Assembly: GCA_958349075.1 (NCBI GenBank)
Contig: CATWBR010000332.1
Coordinates: 1-5,256, forward strand
Length of the DNA stretch: 5,256 nucleotides
Direction of reading: 5' to 3'
Source: an uncultured Clostridium sp.
GTDB taxonomy: Bacteria > Bacillota > Clostridia > Lachnospirales > Lachnospiraceae
How positions within the stretch are numbered: position 1 is the first letter of the stretch; the number at the start of each line of letters is the position of its first letter. Shown piece by piece: positions 1 to 4,263 of this stretch. The translations under genes were made by a program, and so were the position numbers. The notes under the pieces were generated by a model. The model saw only the letters and a list, made by a program, of their open reading frames with translations. It made no database searches and had not been told where the DNA came from.

Positions 1-9
1 AAATATACG

Positions 10-26
10 TTATCGTTATTCGATAA
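10..26. promoter_or_regulatory. Palindromic operator candidate upstream of the LysR-type gene
   Basis: TTATCG (10-15) and CGATAA (21-26) form a 6-bp inverted repeat around a 5-nt centre, about 72 bp before the LysR-type start codon. LysR-type regulators usually bind AT-rich dyads next to their own gene and often control a divergent neighbour. On the minus strand a weak promoter, TTGATG (36-31), 16-bp spacer, GATAAC (14-9), would overlap the dyad and fire out of the window to the left. The strict T-N11-A form is not symmetric here. The operator role is inference. Confidence 0.35.
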
Positions 27-98
27 TATCCATCAAAAAAACAGCAGGGACACATTCCAGGTGCGGAACGGCTCTGCTGGTAACAGGAGGAATCTATT

Positions 99-974
99 AT
101 GTTGGACTTCAGGGTTAATACGTTTCTGTCCGTTTGCGAACATATGAATTATACAAAGGCCGCCGAGGCGCTTCACATTACACAGCCGGCAGTCTCCCAG
201 CACATCCACTATCTGGAAAGTCTGTATCACGTCAAGCTGTTCCAGTATGAGGGAAAGAAGATACATCTCTCCCCTGCCGGTGAAATACTGCTCCGAACAG
301 CGGCAGCCCTCAAAAATGATGAACAGTTTATGCTTGAGCAGTTTTCCCAGCTCTCCACCCACGGGCTGGCGCTGCGGTTCGGCACGACAATGACCATCGG
401 GGAAGCCGTCATTTCCGCTCCTCTGGCCACCTACCTGACCCGCCATCCGGAGGTCAGCCTGAGCATGATTATCTCCAACACGGACGATCTGTTAAAACGG
501 CTCCATGCGGGAGATATCCACTTTGCCCTGGTGGAGGGCAACTACGACACGGCCGAATATGATTCCCTTATTTACCGCACCGAACCGTTCATCCCCGTCT
601 GCTCTGCCCGCCATGTCTTTACAAAGGAGCCGGGCTGTCTCCGGGATCTGCTGAACGAGCACCTGTTACTCAGGGAAACCGGTTCCGGTACCAGGGATAT
701 CCTGGAAAAACACCTGGATATGAAAAATATCCGCATCACCGATTTCGCCCATATTACCGAAATAGGCAATATTCATGTCATCCTGGAGCTGCTGAAAGAG
801 GATCTTGGAATCTCCTTTCTCTATCAGGCCGCGGCTCTTCAGGGAATCGAAGACGGAATGCTCCGTCCTCTGAACCTGAGGGATTTCCAACTGGAGCATG
901 ACTTTACTTTTATCTGGAACAAGGGAAGTGTGTTCTCCGATATTTATATGAGGGTATACGAAGAGATGCGGTAA
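99..974 (+). CDS. LysR-family transcriptional regulator
   Basis: A complete 291-residue protein of normal LysR-type length, expected to be a cytoplasmic DNA-binding regulator responding to a small co-inducer. The N-terminal winged helix-turn-helix covers about residues 3-60; the family-typical stretch at 18-39 includes AAEALHITQPAVSQHI. A linker helix runs to about 88, followed by a periplasmic-binding-protein-like effector domain (about 91-290). Within it, RETGSGTR (192-199) matches the co-inducer loop motif seen in CysL/YeiE-like LysR proteins, which suggests an anion or small-metabolite ligand, though this is not specific enough to name one. The start is well supported: AGGAGG at 85-90 lies 8 nt before the ATG. 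The next gene to the right is convergent, so the regulated target is probably left of the window or the gene itself. The family call is secure; the ligand and targets are unknown. Confidence 0.95.
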   Translation: MLDFRVNTFLSVCEHMNYTKAAEALHITQPAVSQHIHYLESLYHVKLFQYEGKKIHLSPAGEILLRTAAALKNDEQFMLEQFSQLSTHGLALRFGTTMTIGEAVISAPLATYLTRHPEVSLSMIISNTDDLLKRLHAGDIHFALVEGNYDTAEYDSLIYRTEPFIPVCSARHVFTKEPGCLRDLLNEHLLLRETGSGTRDILEKHLDMKNIRITDFAHITEIGNIHVILELLKEDLGISFLYQAAALQGIEDGMLRPLNLRDFQLEHDFTFIWNKGSVFSDIYMRVYEEMR

Positions 975-1011
975 AAAACGCTGTTTCGCGCCGCAGCCCT
1001 CGGGTTTTTAC
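971..1011. terminator. Terminator-like structure between convergent genes
   Basis: GTAAAAA (971-977, overlapping the LysR-type stop codon) can pair with TTTTTAC (1005-1011). Inside is GCTG (980-983)/CAGC (994-997). Read on the minus strand, that small stem is followed by G and six T, and read on the plus strand the region ends in CGGGTTTTT. Both flanking genes converge here, so a weak bidirectional terminator is plausible. The GC stem is only 4 bp, so this is tentative. Confidence 0.35.
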
Positions 1012-1072
1012 GTGACTTCCGCCACGCTCCGCTCACAATAAAACATCTCGCGGAATACTACCTGTGAACAGC
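980..1072. repeat. Degenerate palindromic repeat in the convergent spacer
   Basis: GCTGTT (980-985) pairs with AACAGC (1067-1072), enclosing TTCCGC (1017-1022)/GCGGAA (1050-1055) and TCACA (1033-1037)/TGTGA (1063-1067). The decamer CCGCAGCCCT (991-1000) recurs exactly at 2971-2980, where it also follows a CTGT and precedes a GAACAG. This suggests a decayed relative of the 2963-3012 element. The arms are short, so the relationship is a suggestion rather than a demonstration. Confidence 0.3.
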
Positions 1073-1080
1073 AGCTAAAA

Positions 1081-2010
1081 TCATTCCACCGCATCCTGGT
1101 CTCCCCGGCTGTTTTCCTTTTGCTTTCTCCCTGCTCTTCTGTCCTCCGACAAAAACAGGCCCAGCAGAGTCAGGGCAATGCCGCCGACTATGGCTTTCGT
1201 CATCTTTTCATGGAGAATCAGGGCCGATGTAACGGCCGTGATGACGGGAACCATATAAATATAGATTATGGTCTTCACCGAGCCCAGCATCTTCACGGCA
1301 AAGTTCCACGTGACAAAGCAGAGGGCCGACGCGCCGAGTCCCAGGAAAATCAGATTCAAAAGCATTTTCATATCATAGAACTGCCAAAGCTCCACATGGA
1401 AATCCATGAGAAACAGGACTGGTATCATCAGACCGATTCCGTAAAAGAAAATTCTCCTCGTGGTCAGGATGGTATTATAGCCATACCCCGTAATTTTTTT
1501 CATCAGCGTGGAATAGGCCGCCCATAGCACCGCCGCCGCCACGGCCAGGATGTCCCCCAGCGGATTGAGCTGCAGTTCCGTCTTACTGTCAAAGCTAATC
1601 AGGAAGATTCCGGCCATGGCAATCACAAAACCGCAGAAAAACCGCGGGCCGGGACGCCCCTCATGCAGAAACAGGCAGGTGAAAATCACGGTGAAAAATG
1701 GGGCAATCGAGATAATGACGCCCACGTTGGATGCCAGCGTATACGTCAGCGCAATATTTTCAAACAGGTAGTAAAGAGTCACACCAATCAGTCCCGCCAG
1801 TGCAAAATATCCCTCCTGCTTCCGGTCCGACAGAGTCAGCCTGCGGGGGCAGACACACCAGAGCGCCACATATCCGATGACAAAGCGGATAAAGAGAATC
1901 TCGATCGGTGAAAAGGACTGAAGGAGCACCTTTGTGGATATAAATGTCGTCCCCCAGATCAGGATCGTGACAAAGGCGGCAATATGACCGGCCAAAGATT
2001 TATTTTTCAT
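1081..2010 (-). CDS. EamA/DMT-superfamily transporter (putative exporter)
   Basis: A complete 309-residue inner-membrane protein with the length and two-fold internal repeat of ten-helix EamA-type drug/metabolite transporters. The first EamA half spans about residues 9-138, beginning with the characteristic WGTTFISTK (19-27); the second spans about 150-286. The end of TM4 (PFFTVIFTCLFLHE, 104-117) and of TM9 (PVITAVTSALILHE, 255-268) are visibly duplicated. A basic, charged tail (about 289-309) follows the last helix. The ATG overlaps the end of the upstream araC-type gene by 11 nt, and its ribosome site (AGGAGG, 2022-2017 on the minus strand, 6 nt spacing) lies inside that gene, so translation is probably coupled. 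EamA proteins typically export amino acids or other metabolites or toxicants. The substrate cannot be inferred here; the best clue is that the AraC-type partner presumably senses it or a related compound. Confidence 0.93.
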   Translation of the reverse strand: MKNKSLAGHIAAFVTILIWGTTFISTKVLLQSFSPIEILFIRFVIGYVALWCVCPRRLTLSDRKQEGYFALAGLIGVTLYYLFENIALTYTLASNVGVIISIAPFFTVIFTCLFLHEGRPGPRFFCGFVIAMAGIFLISFDSKTELQLNPLGDILAVAAAVLWAAYSTLMKKITGYGYNTILTTRRIFFYGIGLMIPVLFLMDFHVELWQFYDMKMLLNLIFLGLGASALCFVTWNFAVKMLGSVKTIIYIYMVPVITAVTSALILHEKMTKAIVGGIALTLLGLFLSEDRRAGRKQKENSRGDQDAVE

Positions 2011-2866
2011 GTTCCCCCTCCTCCGTCTTATCGGCTTCCTTCGGCGTGCCGGTAAAGATTTTCTGATACTGTTTCGGCGTCAGGCCGATGAATTCCTTAA
2101 AAAAATTAGTAAAGTGGCTCTGATCCGAGAACCCCGCCATGTTCGCCGCATCAATCGGCAGAATACCCTGTTCCAGAAATTTCTTTGCCCGGTCCAGCCT
2201 CACTGTCTGAAGATAGCGGTAAGGAGAAACCCCGACCTGTTTTGTAAAGGAACGCAGCAGATAGGATTTTCCGAAATTAGTCATGGACAGCAGTTCATCG
2301 AGGGTAATATTCTGGTCGAAATGTTCCTCCATATAGGTGCAAAGCGTTTTGATCTGTTGATCCGGCTCCGTTATATCCGCCTCTTCAAAGGGCTGCACAT
2401 ATTCCTGCAGTACCTGCTGCAGCATGAAAAAGAAGGCCTCCTCTTTTTTCATTACGGGTGCATGCGACAGAATCGCATCATACAGTTCCCCGACCGACTG
2501 GGCCAGTTCACTATGAAATACAACATTCTGCGTGAAATGCGGAACGAACTCCCGGCCGGTAATCTCACCGACCGCTCTCACCATCACGTCTCTGTCGATA
2601 TTAATTCCCCTGTAATCCAGCAGTTCCCCATTGACCGGAGCGCAGAAATGATTGTCACGCGGGTTAAAAAGCAGCAGATCTCCCGCCGTTAAATCATACT
2701 CCCGGCCCCTGCACCAGAGGTGCCTGCTGCCGCCCTCCACAAACCCTACTACGTAATATTCATGGAAATGGTTGGGAAATTTCTGGACAATCCCTCTTAA
2801 ATTATACGCTTCTAATTTCAAATCACTGTCATAATAAATATGACGCTGCTCCCCCTCATGAGGCAT
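2000..2866 (-). CDS. AraC-family regulator with cupin sensor domain
   Basis: A complete 288-residue one-component regulator. The N-terminal cupin-type AraC-binding domain (about 20-160) shows HFHEYYVVGFVEGG (33-46) with cupin-like His33/His35, then the GDLLLFNP turn (62-69) and DNH (71-73). The C-terminal AraC DNA-binding domain (about 172-272) has both helix-turn-helices: ITLDELLSMTNFGKSYLLR (187-205) and the second around AANMAGFSDQSHFTNFFKE (240-258), closing with the family signature GLTPKQYQ (261-268). The start is supported by AGGAGG (2880-2875, minus strand) 8 nt before the ATG. It is the first gene of an operon with the EamA transporter, which it overlaps; the pairing of this sensor type with an exporter suggests substrate-induced control of export. 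The upstream leader is unusually structured. The ligand is unknown. The acidic/basic tail (274-288) is encoded where the next gene's ribosome site lies. Confidence 0.95.
   Translation of the reverse strand: MPHEGEQRHIYYDSDLKLEAYNLRGIVQKFPNHFHEYYVVGFVEGGSRHLWCRGREYDLTAGDLLLFNPRDNHFCAPVNGELLDYRGINIDRDVMVRAVGEITGREFVPHFTQNVVFHSELAQSVGELYDAILSHAPVMKKEEAFFFMLQQVLQEYVQPFEEADITEPDQQIKTLCTYMEEHFDQNITLDELLSMTNFGKSYLLRSFTKQVGVSPYRYLQTVRLDRAKKFLEQGILPIDAANMAGFSDQSHFTNFFKEFIGLTPKQYQKIFTGTPKEADKTEEGEHEK
2011..2022 (-). promoter_or_regulatory. Ribosome site of the EamA gene inside the araC-type gene
   Basis: On the minus strand AGGAGG (2022-2017) is followed by a G-rich spacer of 6 nt and ATG at 2010. It lies within the last codons of the AraC-type gene, whose TAA is at 2002-2000, so ribosomes finishing the regulator pass over and expose this site. 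This supports the chosen start and translational coupling. Confidence 0.7.
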
Positions 2867-2895
2867 TTTAATCCCCTCCTTTTCCCTGTATTGCC

Positions 2896-2943
2896 GCGCC
2901 GTTAGGACTGCGGAGTATCTTTTTAACGGCGCTTTTTGCCGTT
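2896..2943 (-). promoter_or_regulatory. araC-type leader with mutually exclusive hairpins
   Basis: In minus-strand RNA order there are three segments: AACGGC (2943-2938), GCGCCGTTA (2932-2924) and TAACGGCGC (2904-2896). The middle segment can pair with the first (6 bp, 7-nt loop) or with the third (9 bp, 19-nt loop), but not both. The second hairpin ends 16 nt upstream of the AGGAGG of the AraC-type gene. The layout recalls attenuator or translational-control leaders. There is no T tract after the stems, so any control would act on translation or RNA stability. The pairings are seen; the function is inferred. Confidence 0.35.
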
Positions 2944-2962
2944 TCTGTGCATCGCAAAGCGA

Positions 2963-3012
2963 GTTACTGTCCGCAGCCCTGCCGCTTTCCGGCAGGGGGT
3001 ACGAACAGTAAC
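2963..3012. repeat. Nested inverted repeat (GTTACTGT/ACAGTAAC)
   Basis: An outer 8-bp pair, GTTACTGT (2963-2970)/ACAGTAAC (3005-3012), encloses an 8-bp GC-rich hairpin, CCCTGCCG (2977-2984)/CGGCAGGG (2990-2997) with a 5-nt loop. A further small hairpin, TCGC-AAA-GCGA (2952-2962), directly abuts it. The structure is symmetric as DNA, so the strand is undefined; if the predicted promoter at 3014-3022 is right it forms the 5' end of the araC-type mRNA. The form is typical of dispersed palindromic repeats. Confidence 0.6.
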
Positions 3013-3013
3013 C

Positions 3014-3022
3014 ATTCTACCA
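3014..3022 (-). promoter_or_regulatory. Possible extended -10 promoter for the araC-type operon
   Basis: On the minus strand TGG followed by TAGAAT (3022-3014) gives an extended -10 element, with five of six matches to TATAAT. No good -35 box is visible 16-18 bp upstream. Transcription would start near 3007, at the GTTACTGT/ACAGTAAC stem, giving a leader of about 140 nt. Weak evidence alone. Confidence 0.3.
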
Positions 3023-3044
3023 CCGAACAGGAAAATATTCTTGC

Positions 3045-3070
3045 ATGATATAACACCACGGTAATATCAT
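3045..3070. repeat. AT-rich palindrome bordering the tandem modules
   Basis: ATGATAT (3045-3051) and ATATCAT (3064-3070) form a 7-bp inverted repeat with a 12-nt centre. Its right arm occupies the same position relative to the first module (immediately before AAGAAAG) that the TCCTATGAAA arm occupies relative to the second (before CAAGAAG). It therefore looks like a degenerate third copy of the boundary hairpin. Overlapping it on the plus strand is TTGCAT (3041-3046), 18-bp spacer, TATCAT (3065-3070), a possible weak promoter reading into the modules. Confidence 0.45.
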
Positions 3071-3195
3071 AAGAAAGAATCCCGCGTGCGGGATTCTCCG
3101 CCTGCGGCGGGTCGCTTTAGCGACATAATTCCGATCCGCCGCAGTGCGATCCTCGCGGAGCGTTTTTATTTCATAGGACGTACTTTCCTATGAAA
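3071..3195. repeat. Structured tandem module I
   Basis: In plus-strand order: stem P1 GAATCCCG (3077-3084)/CGGGATTC (3089-3096), 4-nt loop; stem P2 CTGCGGCGG (3102-3110)/CCGCCGCAG (3136-3144), which encloses P3 GTCGC (3111-3115)/GCGAC (3120-3124) and an AT-rich strand; the motif TGCGATCCT (3145-3153); mini-hairpin P4 CGC-GGA-GCG (3154-3162) followed by five T; boundary palindrome P5 TTTCATAGGA (3169-3178)/TCCTATGAAA (3186-3195). CTCCGC (3096-3101) can alternatively pair with GCGGAG (3155-3160), extending P2 at the cost of P4. There is no coding potential. Whether it acts as RNA, as DNA palindromes or as a mobile repeat is unknown. Confidence 0.6.
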
Positions 3196-3338
3196 CAAGA
3201 AGGAGTCCGGCTCACCGGACTCTCGCGCCGAGCGCGGCCGCATAGCGGCATATTACATCTTCGCTTCGCGCGAGTGCGCATCCTGCCCGGAGGGCTTTTT
3301 CATATCATAGGAGCACTTTCCTATGATATGAAAAAGCC
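3196..3338. repeat. Structured tandem module II
   Basis: This has the same order of elements as module I with different sequence: P1 GAGTCCGG (3203-3210)/CCGGACTC (3215-3222), 4-nt loop; P2 CTCGCGC (3222-3228)/GCGCGAG (3268-3274), extendable inward by five pairs with single-base bulges; P3 GCCGC (3237-3241)/GCGGC (3245-3249); the motif TGCGCATCCT (3275-3284); P4 GCCC-GGA-GGGC (3285-3295) followed by five T; then P5, a perfect palindrome with 20-nt arms (3293-3312 and 3319-3338) around a 6-nt loop. The P5 core TCATAGGA/TCCTATGA equals that of module I. Corresponding landmarks are offset by 126-134 bp. Confidence 0.6.
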
Positions 3339-3394
3339 GGTGTACCCTTGACGTCAGCCAGGATTTTACCTGTCTGTCATCGCGGGCCACCGGC
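3331..3394 (-). terminator. Candidate terminator of the Bax-inhibitor-type gene
   Basis: On the minus strand GCCGGTG (3394-3388) pairs with CACCGGC (3342-3336), and five T follow at once (3335-3331). The 45-nt interior is long for an intrinsic terminator but can fold itself, for example CAGG (3372-3369)/CCTG (3362-3359). A separate 6-bp hairpin, GGCTGT (3401-3406)/ACAGCC (3413-3418), begins 3 nt after the stop codon. The T tract is shared with the arm of the 20-bp palindrome. Confidence 0.4.
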
Positions 3395-3421
3395 CGGACG
3401 GGCTGTTGTGAGACAGCCTCC

Positions 3422-4132
3422 TTAATTTCTGCTTCTGTTCAAAAGTCTTAAGATGTAAAGGAACAGATTGATAAAGTCAAGATACAGGGACAGTGCGGAG
3501 AAGATGGACGCTTTCTCCAGAACCTCCTGGTTTCCTGCAAAGTAAGTATAGTTCGTTCTAATCTTGCCCGTATCATATGCGGTAAATCCAAGGAAAACAG
3601 CGATTCCCACATAACACATAACGGTTTCCATGGCTCCCAGATTCAGGAACATGGACAGCACGCCGAAGATAATCAGGAAAAACAACCCGCCAACAAGAAG
3701 TGGTCTGATTCCGCTGATGTCAATCTTAAAGATCAGGCTGACGCCCGCCATAATTCCGAAAAACAGGGAAGTCGCCACAAATACGAGAAGCAGCTGCACT
3801 GCTCCGAATACCAGGAAGTAGGCCGAAAATACGATTCCGTTCAAAGCCGCGTAAAAAAGGAACATTCCCCTTGCCGCGCCCACCGACATTTTATTTACCC
3901 TGGCTGACATCCAGAATACGGTAAGCAGTTCCAGTCCCGATATGACAATCAGTCCGTACGGTATTGCAAAGACAAATAAAATTGCCCCCGATAAATAACC
4001 TGCAATCGCAACCGCAAAGGTGAGCATCAGTCCCGCAAACATCCAAAGATACGTCTTTGCCACATATTGTCCCAGTGTCTCCCGGCCATATCCTTCCGCC
4101 TGGTAAACCTGATTCATCTGTTCATAATCCAT
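3422..4132 (-). CDS. Bax inhibitor-1/YccA-family membrane protein
   Basis: A 236-residue protein from the preferred start, or 239 from an upstream ATG at 4141 (numbering below is from that ATG). It is an integral membrane protein of the TMBIM/BI-1 family with about seven helices between residues 30 and 233. The family hallmarks are at the C-terminus: GFTAYDTGKIR (185-195) and ALSLYLDFINLFLYILRLLNR (216-236). Asp190 and Asp222 correspond in context to the acidic pair that gates pH-sensitive calcium leak in Bacillus subtilis YetJ, and the spacing resembles the YbhL subgroup. The N-terminal 28 residues are hydrophilic and Gln/Tyr-containing, as is common in the family. The physiological role in bacteria is uncertain: calcium or ion leak, or membrane-protease interaction. 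It appears to be its own unit, with structured spacers on both sides. The family call is firm; the start is chosen on ribosome-site spacing. Confidence 0.93.
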   Translation of the reverse strand: MDYEQMNQVYQAEGYGRETLGQYVAKTYLWMFAGLMLTFAVAIAGYLSGAILFVFAIPYGLIVISGLELLTVFWMSARVNKMSVGAARGMFLFYAALNGIVFSAYFLVFGAVQLLLVFVATSLFFGIMAGVSLIFKIDISGIRPLLVGGLFFLIIFGVLSMFLNLGAMETVMCYVGIAVFLGFTAYDTGKIRTNYTYFAGNQEVLEKASIFSALSLYLDFINLFLYILRLLNRSRN

Positions 4133-4141
4133 AGCTTTCAT

Positions 4142-4149
4142 CCTTTCTT
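4142..4149 (-). promoter_or_regulatory. Ribosome site deciding the Bax-inhibitor-type start
   Basis: AAGAAAGG (4149-4142, minus strand) abuts the first possible ATG (4141-4139) with no spacer but stands 9 nt before the in-frame ATG at 4132-4130. The normal 5-10 nt spacing therefore favours the second ATG, giving a protein beginning MDYEQMNQ. Confidence 0.6.
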
Positions 4150-4159
4150 ATCCACTCCT

Positions 4160-4189
4160 GTGAAAAACACAATAAAATGAATTTTTCAC
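4160..4189. repeat. Inverted repeat GTGAAAAA/TTTTTCAC in the leader
   Basis: GTGAAAAA (4160-4167) and TTTTTCAC (4182-4189) form an 8-bp inverted repeat around 14 AT-rich nt, 10-39 nt upstream of the ribosome site of the Bax-inhibitor-type gene. It could be an operator, a leader hairpin, or a weak terminator of the MATE unit, although the stem is AT-rich and no T tract follows on the minus strand. Confidence 0.4.
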
Positions 4190-4215
4190 GTTAACTTGAT
4201 AATTTCGTTCTCTTA

Positions 4216-4249
4216 TAGACAGATTACCACAATTAACCTGAAGTGTCTA
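4216..4249. promoter_or_regulatory. Inverted repeat TAGACA/TGTCTA with overlapping -10-like box
   Basis: TAGACA (4216-4221) and TGTCTA (4244-4249) form a 6-bp inverted repeat with a 22-nt centre. On the minus strand the proximal arm overlaps TATAAG (4217-4212), a plausible -10 box for the Bax-inhibitor-type gene, though no convincing -35 box is found. Operator function is speculative. Confidence 0.25.
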
Positions 4250-4263
4250 CTATTTATTGCCGT

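Larger units (their letters stand above)
2867..3421. other. 555-bp non-coding block dense in inverted repeats
   Basis: I see no credible reading frame in this stretch on either strand. Both flanking genes are on the minus strand, so it holds the 3' end of the Bax-inhibitor-type transcription unit (right) and the promoter/leader of the AraC-type gene (left). Between them is a continuous series of hairpins: 2896-2943, 2952-2962, 2963-3012, 3045-3070, two tandem modules at 3071-3338, and terminator-like stems at 3336-3418. Little of the stretch is free of pairing potential, apart from 2944-2951 and about 3013-3044. Confidence 0.85.

Noticed and set aside
12..24. Canonical symmetric T-N11-A LysR box
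   Set aside because: At that symmetric spacing the dyad reads A-N11-T; the palindrome is real, but the textbook form is not met, so it is listed only as a candidate operator.
33..446. Minus-strand open frame of 137 codons over the LysR-type gene start
   Set aside because: It is antisense to the helix-turn-helix region and overlaps the LysR-type ribosome site; no recognisable domain.
1120..1911. Three plus-strand open frames opposite the EamA gene
   Set aside because: Antisense to a clear ten-helix transporter; the translations are low-hydrophobicity and unrecognisable, with no ribosome sites of note.
2009..2692. Long plus-strand open frame of 227 codons
   Set aside because: It lies wholly antisense to the AraC-type gene, whose domains are unmistakable, and its translation resembles no protein family and has the composition of a shadow frame.
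3071..3338. CRISPR array
   Set aside because: There are only two units of about 130 bp with diverged sequence and internal hairpins, not short identical repeats with unique spacers, and no cas gene is present.
2867..3421. A small protein gene or decayed transposase in the repeat block
   Set aside because: No frame of meaningful length with a start and ribosome site was seen, and the base pattern is explained by nested inverted repeats.
4160..4189. Intrinsic terminator for the MATE gene
   Set aside because: The stem is nearly all A-T pairs and no T tract follows it on the minus strand, so termination there is not supported.
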